The translations under genes were made by a program, and so were the position numbers. From Nitrosomonadales bacterium (GTDB lineage Bacteria; Pseudomonadota; Gammaproteobacteria; Burkholderiales; Gallionellaceae): DNA of 64,000 bases. Under the pieces are notes generated by a model, which saw only the letters and a program-made list of their open reading frames with translations, was not told where the DNA came from and did not search any database. Below are positions 1 through 9,329 of the stretch, piece by piece. The first letter of the stretch is position 1. Every line of letters begins with the position of its first letter. Location: NCBI GenBank assembly GCA_016235045.1, contig JACRME010000008.1, positions 434,001 through 498,000 on the forward strand, given 5' to 3'.

Positions 1-111
1 GGGCAGGGTGAAGGCCGACGGCGGCTTGTCTGCGGCTGCTTCGCCTGCGCCGGCGTCCGGCAACGTCATGCACATTACCAGCGCCAAGGTGAAGGCGACT
101 GCCCTGCTCAT
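1..111 (-). CDS. N-terminus of an exported protein of unknown function (partial)
   Basis: Only the first 37 codons lie in the window; the frame is open to the left edge. The N-terminus (MSRAVAFTLALVMCMTLP, then DAGAGEAAAD) reads as a Sec signal peptide with a likely cleavage near the AGA/GEA region, so the product is probably exported. The ATG overlaps the stop of the upstream prolyl isomerase gene as ATGA, which indicates translational coupling and membership of the same cytochrome operon. Nothing in the visible part identifies a family. Confidence 0.6.
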   Translation of the reverse strand, partial: MSRAVAFTLALVMCMTLPDAGAGEAAADKPPSAFTLP

Positions 112-1397
112 TGCGTGGCGACGGGTTGCGACGCGGCCTGCGTTGCCATGACGTTCCAGGTCACCGGATAGCGTTTCTCCAGTTCGCCCAGATAGGCAGG
201 CAGGTTCTGGTTGACCATCATCTGCTTCACGCGCTCGCGCACATCTCCAAACGGCTTCTGCTTGCCGATGCGGCGTTCCAGCACCACGATCAGGTGGAAA
301 CCGGATGGGGTGGAGACGACTTCGCTGATTTGTTCGTCTTTCAGGGTGGGCAGAACTTTCATCAGTTCGGGCACGCCGCGGCCTTCGGTGATCCAGCCGA
401 TATCGCCATTCTGTTTGCGGCCGACCGGATCGATGCTTTCGCTGCCGGCCAGGTCAAACAGGCTTTCCCCTTTGACGATGCGAGCACTCAGCGCTTCCGC
501 TTGTTCCCGGGTGGCGACGACGATTTGTCCAACGTGGTAGCTGACCGGGATGCGGCCGATTTCAGGGTGCTTGACATACCAGTTGCGCAGGGATTTCTCG
601 TTGGGAACCCATTCCCCGGTTTTCTTTTCGAGCATCATGGCGGGCAGGCGCTCCTCGACGTAGCGATCAATTTGGCTCGTTACGTTCGCGCCGTCGCGCT
701 CTGCGGCCATCGACACCAGCAGGACTTCGCTGCGATCCTTGAGTTGCTGCCTGACCCATTCCGGGTTGAGCCGTTTCTTCTGCATTTCGGCATCCACGAT
801 GTCGCCGTAGGTGATGCTGAACCCATCCCCTTCCATGAGGACGGTTGCCGGCTTGATGCCGGGTTTGATGCGTTGTTCATACGATTTGGCATGGCTGTCC
901 TGCTGCAGCCTGAGCATTTCGGCGCGCTTTACCGGTTGGAACTGGGTGGCCAGGTACGCCGATTTGGCGGCTTCGAACGCGTCGGCGTCGCCCTTGAATT
1001 GCTGCTTCATCGCTTCGAGCGTGTCGGCCGGAATGGCGATGCCCACGCGCAATTTGTTCATGTAGCCGCGGTAGAGCAGTCCTTGCCGGAAATCGGCCTT
1101 TTCGCGCTGGAATGACGGCGTTTTGTCCATGCCCAGGCGCCTGGCTTCCAGCGCCAACAGACGGGCCGCCACCAGCCGCCGCAGCATGTCGCCGCGCAGA
1201 CTGGCCTGTTCGTCCTCGCCCATGGTGTTGAACTGCGTATAAAACGGCGAACTGGAGACTGCCTGTTCCAATTCATGCGAGTTGATTGTTTCGTCCCCTA
1301 CCGTGGCCATCACCTGGTCGGCCGCACTTGCGTGGAGCGGCGAACACACCAGGGCAACGGTGAAGAGGCAGGTCAGCAACGTATTTCTGTTCCACAT
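108..1397 (-). CDS. SurA-like periplasmic peptidyl-prolyl cis-trans isomerase (parvulin)
   Basis: A 429-residue exported folding catalyst. It begins with a Sec signal peptide ending around HASAADQ, followed by a helical SurA-N-like region (residues about 30-270, including VGDETINSHELEQAV). A single parvulin/PpiC domain spans about 285-375, with the typical VSYHVGQIVV start and the GDIGWITEGRGVPEL segment. Classical SurA has two parvulin domains; only one is evident here. The start chosen is the ATG directly before the signal peptide rather than an upstream in-frame ATG at 1445 that would add 16 non-signal residues. Its place downstream of multiheme cytochrome genes suggests it assists folding of those exported cytochromes or an associated outer-membrane partner (inference). 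Confidence 0.85.
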   Translation of the reverse strand: MWNRNTLLTCLFTVALVCSPLHASAADQVMATVGDETINSHELEQAVSSSPFYTQFNTMGEDEQASLRGDMLRRLVAARLLALEARRLGMDKTPSFQREKADFRQGLLYRGYMNKLRVGIAIPADTLEAMKQQFKGDADAFEAAKSAYLATQFQPVKRAEMLRLQQDSHAKSYEQRIKPGIKPATVLMEGDGFSITYGDIVDAEMQKKRLNPEWVRQQLKDRSEVLLVSMAAERDGANVTSQIDRYVEERLPAMMLEKKTGEWVPNEKSLRNWYVKHPEIGRIPVSYHVGQIVVATREQAEALSARIVKGESLFDLAGSESIDPVGRKQNGDIGWITEGRGVPELMKVLPTLKDEQISEVVSTPSGFHLIVVLERRIGKQKPFGDVRERVKQMMVNQNLPAYLGELEKRYPVTWNVMATQAASQPVATQ

Positions 1398-1470
1398 AGC
1401 GTTTTGTCCGTTAATGGTCCGAGCGCCCGCCGGAGACGGGAGCAAACCGGTTTATCTTTCCGACATAGCA

Positions 1471-1494
1471 AATCGGGGGGTTGCCCCCCCGATT
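1471..1494 (-). terminator. Strong G/C hairpin after the seven-heme cytochrome gene
   Basis: A 10-bp perfect stem (AATCGGGGGG / CCCCCCGATT) with a tiny loop lies 25 bp beyond the cytochrome stop codon. On the minus strand it is not followed by a proper U tract, so it may act as an attenuator or mRNA-stabilising hairpin that lowers expression of the downstream prolyl isomerase gene rather than a full terminator. Confidence 0.5.
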
Positions 1495-1518
1495 CGTTGT
1501 TCCAATCAACTATGCTGC

Positions 1519-3888
1519 TTAGTCTTTTGGTATTGCACCGCCAAGGTCTTTGGCGCTGCCGTGCATCCATGTTACAGCCAATTCGAAGTCGTTCAGGATC
1601 GGCTTGCCATCCCAGACATGCTCCTTCTTCTTGGCGATCAGCGGTACGCCGGCCTTATTGGTCTCGTGGCAGGAAGCACACTTCAGCGGGCCGTGAGAGT
1701 TATCGGGATTGTACTGCGCAGCCTGCTTGTACGAAGTGTAGTCGGTGTTCGAGGTGACCGGATACAGGCCGTGGATGGATTCATGGCAGGACTGGCAGCT
1801 CAAACCGGCGTGACCCTTGGAGTAGCGCATCACGCTGTACTTGCCCGGCTGGTTGATCGGGTATGCCTTGCCGCCCTGACCTTCGACGAACGGGGCAGCG
1901 TGGCAGTCCGCGCAGTGCGGTGCACCCGGAGACAGCCAGTAGTCGCGGCCATGCGTTGCCGCATCGTACGGCACGGCGGTGGCGCCGGTCGCACCTGCAG
2001 GCAGCTTCAGGGTCTTGACGTCCACAGCCGGGTTGGCGGAAACGATGGACACGCTGACGTCGCCGTCTTCATCCTTGCTGACCAGCGGGCCATTGCCTTG
2101 CAGCGCGATGACGGCGATGTCCGGAACCAGGCGTTTGGCTGCCCATGTTTCCAGGATGCCGGACGAACCCGGTGTGTCTTCGCCCTTGTCGTTCATCACG
2201 ACCTTGGGATCCAGGTACTTGGCTTTCAGCACATCGGTGGACACCCCGATTGCCTTGGCGATCTCATCCAGCGACTTGTTGCGGATGGTGGAGCCGGTCT
2301 GCTTGTAGGCATTGGTCAGGTTGTCGCGCTGATACAGTTCGCGCGAGAGCTGGTTGTGGCAGTTGGTGCACCACAAGCCCTTGCCGTCTTCCTTGGTGCC
2401 GATCTTGGATACGTTGCTCTGCATCCACTTGCCGACGGAATTCAGGTGCTCCGGCGATTCGACACCGTCTTTATCCTTGTTGCGGTTGGCATGCACGTCG
2501 CGACCGACATAGCAGCCGCCGGATGCATCGCGGTTGTCGCCGTTGGCGTAGGCGTTCTTGCCTTCCGGAGTGATCGGATAGTTGGCCATCTTGCCGTCCT
2601 GGCGGTGAGCCGGGTGGCAACCCTGGCAGGATGCGGTGCGGCCTTGGGAGTCCGGCAAGGGAGCCTTGGCCTGGTGCACGGTGTGGATCGCCTGGGTCAG
2701 CGCAGAGATGGTGACATCTGCGCCGGTCTTGGGATCCTTGAAGGTCTTCGACTGCAATACGCCGATGACGTTGTCCGCGTGGCACTTCTGGCACAACACC
2801 GGATCGCGTCCCAGGCGGTTATCCAGGGAACGGCTGTTGGGGTTGTAGTTCTTCATGAAGTCGGTGCCGGTGCGGTCGTCGTGCATCTGCAGGATCGAAA
2901 CCGAGGTGGCTTTCAGGTTGGCGATCCAGTCGCTGGCGCCCAGACCTTTCCAGAATGCCTTTTCCTGCTGGTACAGCGTGAACTTGTCGCCGTTGGCGGT
3001 CTTGTTGCTATGGCAGTTGGCGCAGTTGGGAATGTCGATCGGGCTGGTGCCGACGAAGGTGACCGGTTTGCCGGAGTGCGAGTCGATCACGGGCGCGCCG
3101 GTCTTCTCGTCCACCAGGCTGACCCAGGCTTCCTGGAACGGCTGGATGTCGGCTTCGGTCAGCGTCAGCGGGTCTTGCACCGAGCGGTCGTTGAATGGCG
3201 TCAGCGGCAAGCCGAGCGCGTCCCAGATGCCGGGGTTGGTCAGCATGATGGGAACGTTGTCGAGCACGGAAGACTTGGTGTACACGATGGTGCCCACGTC
3301 GCCGGTGTAGTGCAGGTAACCGCCCTTCATCGGGCTGGGAACAGCCGCACCTGCCGGGCCGTTGTCGCGCGGAACCGGAATCTGGACGCCGACAAACAGT
3401 TTTTCCTTGTCTGCGCTGGTGCCCTTGGGATTGGTGCCCTTCAGGTCCTTGTACACATAGAGGTGGCTGAAATAGGCGTTGGCGACGTTTTCGTTCGCCG
3501 AGTACTTGCCGTCGCCGTTAACGTCATACGGAACGTCCCAGTATTTCAGCTTGGCGCCTTCGGCATAGGTGTTGTCGATATGGCCATAAGCCAGGCGGAA
3601 ACGCTTTTTGCCGTCCACCAGCACGCCGGGTTCCTTTGGATCGGATTCCAGCAGCTCGGGGAATTTGTTGGGGCCGGTCGACGTCTTGATGACCTGGCTC
3701 TGCACCGAGTTGTAGGGCGGCAATACGCAGCAATAGCTGAAATCGAAGCCGGTACAGTGCATGCCGAGTTCGTAGTTGATGGTGATGTTGTAATCGTTTT
3801 TCGGCTTGGTAACCGAAGGCGCAGCCAAGGCCGCACCGATTACGAAGGAACATAACAGCGTTCCGGCGAACAATATTCTATTCTTCAC
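1519..3888 (-). CDS. Secreted seven-heme c-type cytochrome
   Basis: A 789-residue exported protein with seven CXXCH heme sites at about residues 289, 366, 421, 507, 659, 698 and 737. The start is GTG, supported by an AGGGAGG ribosome-binding site 6 nt upstream. A signal peptide (LLCSFVIGAALAAPS) comes first. A heme-free N-terminal domain of about 260 residues follows; it contains an unusual conserved-looking stretch (GMHCTGFDFSYCCVLPP, residues 42-58) with three non-heme cysteines, and an EF-hand-type loop DVNGDGKYSANE at 122-133. Extra histidines are available as axial ligands. The neighbours are a NapC-type quinol dehydrogenase and a diheme cytochrome, so it is probably the terminal carrier or oxidoreductase of a periplasmic or cell-surface electron-transfer chain. 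The exact family was not recognised and the substrate (Fe, other metal, N or S compound) cannot be told from sequence. Confidence 0.85.
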   Translation of the reverse strand: MKNRILFAGTLLCSFVIGAALAAPSVTKPKNDYNITINYELGMHCTGFDFSYCCVLPPYNSVQSQVIKTSTGPNKFPELLESDPKEPGVLVDGKKRFRLAYGHIDNTYAEGAKLKYWDVPYDVNGDGKYSANENVANAYFSHLYVYKDLKGTNPKGTSADKEKLFVGVQIPVPRDNGPAGAAVPSPMKGGYLHYTGDVGTIVYTKSSVLDNVPIMLTNPGIWDALGLPLTPFNDRSVQDPLTLTEADIQPFQEAWVSLVDEKTGAPVIDSHSGKPVTFVGTSPIDIPNCANCHSNKTANGDKFTLYQQEKAFWKGLGASDWIANLKATSVSILQMHDDRTGTDFMKNYNPNSRSLDNRLGRDPVLCQKCHADNVIGVLQSKTFKDPKTGADVTISALTQAIHTVHQAKAPLPDSQGRTASCQGCHPAHRQDGKMANYPITPEGKNAYANGDNRDASGGCYVGRDVHANRNKDKDGVESPEHLNSVGKWMQSNVSKIGTKEDGKGLWCTNCHNQLSRELYQRDNLTNAYKQTGSTIRNKSLDEIAKAIGVSTDVLKAKYLDPKVVMNDKGEDTPGSSGILETWAAKRLVPDIAVIALQGNGPLVSKDEDGDVSVSIVSANPAVDVKTLKLPAGATGATAVPYDAATHGRDYWLSPGAPHCADCHAAPFVEGQGGKAYPINQPGKYSVMRYSKGHAGLSCQSCHESIHGLYPVTSNTDYTSYKQAAQYNPDNSHGPLKCASCHETNKAGVPLIAKKKEHVWDGKPILNDFELAVTWMHGSAKDLGGAIPKD

Positions 3889-4061
3889 GAAAACCTCCCT
3901 GATTGTTATCGGTTAAACAATTCCAGGCGGGGCGGAGGTTTGGAATGCTCTGCCTGAGCCTAAGCCTGGTGTGGTTCGTTGCGCGATGTTTATTCGCGAG
4001 TTCCTGCTGCTTCCATTCCATCCCCTGTTCTTGAAGCTGGTATACGGGGAGTACGAATTAC

Positions 4062-4637
4062 TTAATGTATCCGGGGCAATTTGTGCACGACCCCTTTATG
4101 GCAATCGATACAGGTTTTGCCCGCCGCTTCGGCTTCGGCATGCTTGCTTTGCGCGCCTTTGTCCTGCTCTGCCAGATCCATCGCCGCCAGGCTGTGACAG
4201 TTGCGGCAGCCGATCGAGTTCGATTCTTTCATGCGCGCCCATTCGCGCTTGGCCATTTCCCCGCGCTGGGCATCGAATTTCTCGCGCGTGCTGAAATCGC
4301 CGGTTATTTCCGCCCAGACATCCTGGGCGGCGATCAGCTTGCGGTACATTTCGGAATACCAGTTCTTCTTCGGCACGTGGCAGTCGGAACAGACGGCGCG
4401 CACGCCTGATTTGTTGGAGTAATGCAGCGATTCCTTGTACTCCGCATAGTTGTAACTCATGCTGTGGCAGGAAGTGCAAAATTCCAGCGAGTTGGTCGCC
4501 TCGACTGCCGTGGTGAATCCGCCCACCCCGATCATCAGCCCAGCCACCAGCATGAGCAGCACAATGGCCACGCGTACGAGCAGGTGACTGCGCTTGAAGC
4601 GTTCGAACACTCCGCCTTGTCCGGATTCAGTTTTCAT
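4062..4637 (-). CDS. Tetraheme NapC/NirT (CymA-like) membrane-anchored cytochrome c
   Basis: A 191-residue protein with a single N-terminal membrane anchor (residues about 20-45, VRVAIVLLMLVAGLMIGVGG) and four CXXCH sites (CTSCH, CSDCH, CRNCH, CIDCH) in the spacing of the NapC/NirT family. Members sit on the periplasmic face of the inner membrane and exchange electrons between the quinone pool and periplasmic cytochromes. Lying between a diheme cytochrome and a seven-heme cytochrome, it is the likely quinone connection of this chain. In iron oxidisers the same family (CymA) is proposed to run electrons into the quinone pool; the direction here is inference. Confidence 0.92.
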   Translation of the reverse strand: MKTESGQGGVFERFKRSHLLVRVAIVLLMLVAGLMIGVGGFTTAVEATNSLEFCTSCHSMSYNYAEYKESLHYSNKSGVRAVCSDCHVPKKNWYSEMYRKLIAAQDVWAEITGDFSTREKFDAQRGEMAKREWARMKESNSIGCRNCHSLAAMDLAEQDKGAQSKHAEAEAAGKTCIDCHKGVVHKLPRIH

Positions 4638-4675
4638 CGCGGACAGCCCTATCGGTCATTTGGTAGCGCATCGAT

Positions 4676-5308
4676 TCAGTGATAACTGCCGTAAAACTGA
4701 ATCAAGGCATCGATATCCTCTGGCGTGACCTCGTCGAGCTTGGCCTTCATTTTCTTCGGTATCGGCCGCTTGCCCGCAACGAATTCGTCCAGGGCCTGGT
4801 GCAGATACGGCATCCATTGCCCGGCCATCATGCCGGCATCGTCCTTGGCCTGGGTGGCGCCCTCGGAATGGCATTTTTCGCAATACATGTCGTGAATTTC
4901 CTTGCCCTTTGCGGCCAGCGCCGGATCGAATTGCTGCTTGGCGCGCACGAATTTCTTTTTGGACAAATACACGGCAATCTGGCGGACATCGCTGTCTTTG
5001 AGATCCTTGGCGATCTGGCACATGCTGCTCTTCTTGCCCTTGTCGGGCCCGCTGCGATATTTGGTATCGGGACAGTCTCTTTCGTGATCGCGGTACGCCT
5101 TGATGTTGTTGACCAGGAATTCGACCGAATAGCCGCCGATGATGGGCACATCCGACTCGGTACTGGCCCCGTCTTTGCCGTGGCAGTACGTGCAGGTCTT
5201 CAACTGGCTATCCAGGCTGGCGGATAGCGCAGCGAACGGCACGAGGCCGAACAGAATGCTCAGGAATAGGAAATTAAAACAGGACTGCCTGTTGCGCTTT
5301 TTCAACAT
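4676..5308 (-). CDS. Diheme c-type cytochrome (cytochrome c4-like)
   Basis: A 210-residue periplasmic protein with a signal peptide (FLFLSILFGLVPFAALSAS) and two class-I cytochrome c modules: CTYCH near residue 38 and CEKCH near residue 143, each followed by a possible distal Met (for example the GMMAGQWMPYL region in the second half). Two-domain layout and length match the cytochrome c4 family, soluble carriers that pass electrons to terminal oxidases or between periplasmic complexes. It is the promoter-proximal gene of the cytochrome cluster; the 213-bp gap upstream (5309-5521) is the probable promoter region. It should act as the soluble shuttle for the NapC-type and seven-heme proteins downstream. 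Confidence 0.85.
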   Translation of the reverse strand: MLKKRNRQSCFNFLFLSILFGLVPFAALSASLDSQLKTCTYCHGKDGASTESDVPIIGGYSVEFLVNNIKAYRDHERDCPDTKYRSGPDKGKKSSMCQIAKDLKDSDVRQIAVYLSKKKFVRAKQQFDPALAAKGKEIHDMYCEKCHSEGATQAKDDAGMMAGQWMPYLHQALDEFVAGKRPIPKKMKAKLDEVTPEDIDALIQFYGSYH

Positions 5309-5521
5309 CGACTCCCCAAAGTGAAAAGCATTTCAATTAGATTTTAAGAATGCGCCCACTCTTTTTTTGCCGATTTGAACGCCAATCGGACAATTTGGTC
5401 GAGTCGCAATCCCACGGGACGCATTACAAGTGACAGACGGATTAGCGTCTATCACCCGCAAGGAGTGTGGTTTATGGCCCGAAAGTGTTATATGCCGAGG
5501 GGGCTTTCGGGGAATTGCCGG

Positions 5522-6718
5522 CTAATTGACGCTGACGCGGCCGAACTTGCGCTTGCCGACTTGCGCCACGACGACCGCGCCCGCCTTGAGCTGCAGCGCC
5601 TTGTCGCTGACCTTTTCGCCGTCGAGCTTGACGCCGCCCTGCTCGATCATGCGAAGCGCTTCGGACGTGCTGGCAACCAGGCCGGCCTGTTTGAGCAGAT
5701 TGGCGATTCCGATAAGGCCCGCCGTACTGGCAACGGCGATTTCGGGCATGTCGTCCGGCAACACCCCTTTCTGGAATCGCGCCTCGAATTCCGCCAGCGC
5801 CTCCTCGGCCGCCTTTAGCGAGTGGAAACGGGCGACGATTTCCTGCGCCAACAGCACCTTGATGTCGCGCGGGTTGCGCCCGCCGTTCACTTCCTCGCGG
5901 AAGTTGGCGATCTGCGCCAGACTGCGGAACGAGAGCAGTTCCAGGTAACGCCACATCAGGTCGTCGGAAACGGACATGAGCTTGCCGAACATGTCGGTCG
6001 GCGTGTCGGTAATGCCGACGTAATTGCCCAGCGACTTGGACATCTTGTTGACGCCGTCCAGACCTTCCAGCAGCGGCATGGTAAGCACGCACTGCGCCGG
6101 CTGGCCGAAGTGCCTTTGCAACTCGCGCCCCATGAGCAGGTTGAATTTCTGGTCGGTGCCGCCGAGTTCGATGTCGGCCTTGAGCGCCACCGAGTCGTAG
6201 CCTTGCACCAGCGGGTAGATGAATTCGTGGATGGCGATAGATTGGTTGGCCTTGTAGCGTTTGCCGAAGTCGTCGCGTTCCAGCATCTGCGCCACGGTAT
6301 GGGTCGCCGCCAACCGGATCAGGTCGACCGCGTTGAATTTATCCATCCAGGCAGAGTTGAACACGACTTCGGTCCTGGCCGGGTCGAGCACCTTGAACAC
6401 CTGGTCTTTGTAACTCTCCGCATTGGCAAGCACCTGCTCGCGCGACAAAGGCGGGCGGGTAGTGTTCTTGCCGGTGGGGTCGCCGATCATGCCGGTAAAG
6501 TCGCCGATCAGGAACAGGGCGTGGTGACCGAGGTCCTGCAACTGGCGCATTTTGTTGAGCAGCACGGTGTGGCCCAGGTGCAGATCGGGCGCGGTGGGGT
6601 CAAACCCCGCCTTTATTCGAAGCGGACGACCCAGTTCGAGTTTCTTGATCAGTTCGGATTCGAGCAGCAATTCGTCGCTGCCGCGTTTGATTTGATTGAG
6701 GATTTCTTGTTGACTCAT
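5522..6718 (-). CDS. tyrS: Tyrosyl-tRNA synthetase
   Basis: Charges tRNA-Tyr with tyrosine in the cytoplasm. The 398-residue protein has the class-I signature HLGHT near residue 47, the KMSKS motif ([10 protein letters not shown]) near 230, and a C-terminal S4 RNA-binding domain ([18 protein letters not shown]). The start chosen ([10 protein letters not shown]) fits the family; an in-frame extension to 6901 would add 61 residues of non-homologous sequence and overlap the divergent endopeptidase gene. It is divergent from that gene with about 158 bp between the two starts. Confidence 0.97.
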   Translation of the reverse strand: MSQQEILNQIKRGSDELLLESELIKKLELGRPLRIKAGFDPTAPDLHLGHTVLLNKMRQLQDLGHHALFLIGDFTGMIGDPTGKNTTRPPLSREQVLANAESYKDQVFKVLDPARTEVVFNSAWMDKFNAVDLIRLAATHTVAQMLERDDFGKRYKANQSIAIHEFIYPLVQGYDSVALKADIELGGTDQKFNLLMGRELQRHFGQPAQCVLTMPLLEGLDGVNKMSKSLGNYVGITDTPTDMFGKLMSVSDDLMWRYLELLSFRSLAQIANFREEVNGGRNPRDIKVLLAQEIVARFHSLKAAEEALAEFEARFQKGVLPDDMPEIAVASTAGLIGIANLLKQAGLVASTSEALRMIEQGGVKLDGEKVSDKALQLKAGAVVVAQVGKRKFGRVSVN

Positions 6719-6876
6719 ATCGAAAAGCCGTTTGTGTGTGTCTTGTCCGACGCCTCGGCGAGTTTTGAGGCAGTGCCGCTTTCTGTTAAAGTGCGCGCCA
6801 TAACTTAATAAGTCCTTGTGTTTGCCGATAAAGATTAACGGGCATTCGCAAGGATCAGCCGTCTTGGGAGGCGCGA

Positions 6877-8175
6877 ATGTTACCGCAAAACACCTTGTCA
6901 CACGCGCACAAAATGAAGCTGCGATGGTTCGTCACCTTGTCTAGCCTGCCTTTGCTGGGGGTGGTTACTGCCTTCGGGATCATGCCGCAGACGGATGCCG
7001 TTTCGCACGAACAAAAATCAGTTGTCGAAGACATCGCCCTGCCCGCCTCTGCCATTGCGGTCGGCAACGCCACCACGTTCTGGCGCAGCGAGCGCATCCA
7101 GCGCGGCGACACCGTTGCTGAATTGCTGCTGCGACTGAATGTCGACGACCAGGCGGCAAGCGATTACTTGCGCAAGAGCAAAGCCGCCGAAGGACTGCGC
7201 CAGTTGTCCGTAGGCAAGGAAGTCCAGGCCGAGACGGATGTTGACGGTGCGCTGGTGGCTTTGCGCTATCTGGGCAACGACGCGAACCAGGTGATTGTCG
7301 AAAGGAACGGCAACCGGTTCCAGACCCGCATCCTGCCTGCCCTGACCGAAAAACGTGTGCAAATCCGCACCGGCGAGATCAAATCCAATCTTTTTGCCGC
7401 GACCGATGAATCCGGCCTGCCCGACCCGGCGGCCAATCAGTTATCGGACATTTTCGGCGGCGACATCGATTTCCACCGCGATCTGCGCAAGGGCGACAAG
7501 TTCACGGTGATTTACGAGATGAACTATGTCAACGGCGAACCGGCACGCACGGGGCGTATTCTCTCCGCCGAGTTCGTCAACCACGGCCGCGCTTTCCGCG
7601 CCGCCTATTTCCAGACTACCCAATTCACCGGCGACTATTACTCCCCGGAAGGCAAGAGCATGCGCAAGGCCTTCCTGCGCTCCCCCATCGAGTTTTCGCG
7701 CGTCAGCTCCGGTTTCAGCCGCTCGCGTTTCCATCCGGTGCTGAACAAGTGGCGCGCGCATAAGGGCGTGGACTACGCCGCCCCCACCGGCACCAAGGTC
7801 AAGGTCACCAGCGACGGCGTCGTCTCCTTCGTCGGCAAGCAGGGCGGTTACGGCAATGTGGTGATGGTCAACCACCAGGGGCATTTCACCACGGTATACG
7901 GGCATTTGTCGCGCTTCGCGGGCGGCATCCACAAGGGGCAACGACTGGGACAAGGACAGATCGTCGGCTATGTCGGCATGACCGGTTTGGCCAGCGGCCC
8001 CCACTTGCACTATGAGTTCAAGCAGAGCGGCGTCCAGCGCGACCCGCTGAAAGTGGCGCTGCCGGACGGCAAGCCGATCAGCGCAGTGCAAAAAGAGGTC
8101 TTTGCGGAAACGACACGCGATCTGTTCGGGCAACTGGATACGTTCCGCAACACGCGCATAGCCAAGCTGGATTAG
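6877..8175 (+). CDS. M23 family murein DD-endopeptidase (MepM/OapA-like)
   Basis: A 432-residue envelope hydrolase expected to cut peptide cross-links in peptidoglycan. It has an N-terminal membrane anchor or signal (residues about 14-35), an OapA/LysM-like middle region ([20 protein letters not shown]), and a C-terminal LytM/M23 zinc peptidase domain (about 285-400). The metal-binding motifs HKGVDYA and GPHLHYEF are intact, so the enzyme should be active. A GGGAGG ribosome-binding site precedes the ATG. The next gene, anmK, begins on the base after its stop, so murein cutting and anhydro-MurNAc recycling are translationally coupled. Confidence 0.93.
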   Translation: MLPQNTLSHAHKMKLRWFVTLSSLPLLGVVTAFGIMPQTDAVSHEQKSVVEDIALPASAIAVGNATTFWRSERIQRGDTVAELLLRLNVDDQAASDYLRKSKAAEGLRQLSVGKEVQAETDVDGALVALRYLGNDANQVIVERNGNRFQTRILPALTEKRVQIRTGEIKSNLFAATDESGLPDPAANQLSDIFGGDIDFHRDLRKGDKFTVIYEMNYVNGEPARTGRILSAEFVNHGRAFRAAYFQTTQFTGDYYSPEGKSMRKAFLRSPIEFSRVSSGFSRSRFHPVLNKWRAHKGVDYAAPTGTKVKVTSDGVVSFVGKQGGYGNVVMVNHQGHFTTVYGHLSRFAGGIHKGQRLGQGQIVGYVGMTGLASGPHLHYEFKQSGVQRDPLKVALPDGKPISAVQKEVFAETTRDLFGQLDTFRNTRIAKLD

Positions 8176-9276
8176 GTGAACGCAACAGCCGACTTATATA
8201 TTGGCATCATGTCCGGCACCAGCCTGGACGGCATCGATGCCGCATTGGTCGATCTTTCGCAACCTTCCCCCCGCCTGGTTGCCAGCCATTACCAGCCCTA
8301 TGCCGAGCCGCTGAAAGAGGCGTTGCTCGCCCTGCATCAGGTCACGCACAACGAACTGCACCTGTCGCAACTCATCGCCAACCGCCTTGCCCGCGAATAC
8401 GCCGATGCCACCCGGATATTGTTGAAGAATGCCAAAGTTGGCGCCGGATCCGTGCAGGCCATCGGCTGCCATGGCCAGACCGTACGCCACCGCCCGGAGC
8501 ATGGCTACACCCTGCAACTCAACAATGCCGCACTGTTGGCCGAACTGACCGGCATCCACGTGGTGAGCGATTTCCGCAGTCGCGATATTGCCGCCGGCGG
8601 TCAGGGCGCGCCGCTGGTTCCGGCCTTTCACGACAGGATATTGCGTCATGCCGGAATCCATCGCACCATTCTCAACATTGGCGGCATCGCCAATCTGACC
8701 GATCTTGCCCCGGGCCGGGATACATTGGGATTCGATACCGGCCCCGGCAACCTGTTGATGGATGCCTGGATTGCCAGGCACCAGGGCAAACCATACGACA
8801 AGGACGGCGCATGGGCCGCCAGCGGCAGGATCGTTCACACCCTGCTGCAAAGGTTGCTGGCCGATTCGTATTTTGCCGCTGCTCCACCCAAGAGCACCGG
8901 GCGCGACCTGTTCAATCTGGATTGGCTGAAAAGGCATTTGAACGGCGAAGAAGCGCCGGAAGACGTGCAGGCCACCTTGCTTGCGCTCACCGGCGACAGC
9001 ATTGCCGCTGCCGTGCAGCGCTTCTGTGAGGGAACCCGGGAAATCTACCTGTGCGGCGGCGGCGCGCACAACGAGATGCTGTTTTCACACCTGCAGCGCG
9101 CGTTACCGCAATGCCGCCTGCAGAAGACCGAGGCACTCGGAGTCGCGGCCGACTGGATGGAAGCCATCGCCTTCGCCTGGCTGGCGCAACAGGCCATGCA
9201 CCTGCGTCCGGGCAACCTGCCGGCCGTTACCGGCGCCAAACACCCCTGCGTGCTGGGCGCGATCTATCCCGCATAA
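8176..9276 (+). CDS. anmK: Anhydro-N-acetylmuramic acid kinase
   Basis: Converts 1,6-anhydro-N-acetylmuramic acid to MurNAc-6-phosphate during cell-wall recycling. The 366-residue length, the N-terminal GIMSGTSLDGIDAAL phosphate-binding signature, the GFDTGPGNLLMD segment and the C-terminal LCGGGAHN motif are all diagnostic for the ASKHA-fold AnmK family. The start is GTG directly abutting the TAG stop of the M23 peptidase gene; there is no separate ribosome-binding site, so translation probably depends on coupling. A bidirectional terminator follows. Confidence 0.96.
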   Translation: MNATADLYIGIMSGTSLDGIDAALVDLSQPSPRLVASHYQPYAEPLKEALLALHQVTHNELHLSQLIANRLAREYADATRILLKNAKVGAGSVQAIGCHGQTVRHRPEHGYTLQLNNAALLAELTGIHVVSDFRSRDIAAGGQGAPLVPAFHDRILRHAGIHRTILNIGGIANLTDLAPGRDTLGFDTGPGNLLMDAWIARHQGKPYDKDGAWAASGRIVHTLLQRLLADSYFAAAPPKSTGRDLFNLDWLKRHLNGEEAPEDVQATLLALTGDSIAAAVQRFCEGTREIYLCGGGAHNEMLFSHLQRALPQCRLQKTEALGVAADWMEAIAFAWLAQQAMHLRPGNLPAVTGAKHPCVLGAIYPA

Positions 9277-9281
9277 AAACA

Positions 9282-9305
9282 AACGGGGCGCTTCCGCGCC
9301 CCGTT
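9282..9305. terminator. Bidirectional intrinsic terminator between anmK and erpA
   Basis: A 10-bp G/C-rich stem (AACGGGGCGC / GCGCCCCGTT) with loop TTCC sits between two convergent genes. On the minus strand it is followed by a T-rich run (TGTTTTTA), so it is strongest for erpA. Confidence 0.85.
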
Positions 9306-9329
9306 CTTCAAACAATTTCCAACTCTCGT

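Noticed and set aside
1282-3855. An 857-codon plus-strand frame opposite the seven-heme cytochrome gene
   Set aside because: Antisense shadow: no ribosome-binding site, no domain pattern, and the opposite strand carries seven CXXCH sites in one frame.
5478-5511. CCCGAAAG / CTTTCGGG pairing downstream of tyrS as a terminator
   Set aside because: Loop of 18 nt and no U tract on the tyrS strand; too weak to call.
5375-5818. A plus-strand frame covering the gap between the diheme cytochrome and tyrS
   Set aside because: Most of it is antisense to tyrS; the part in the gap has no ribosome-binding site or recognisable sequence.
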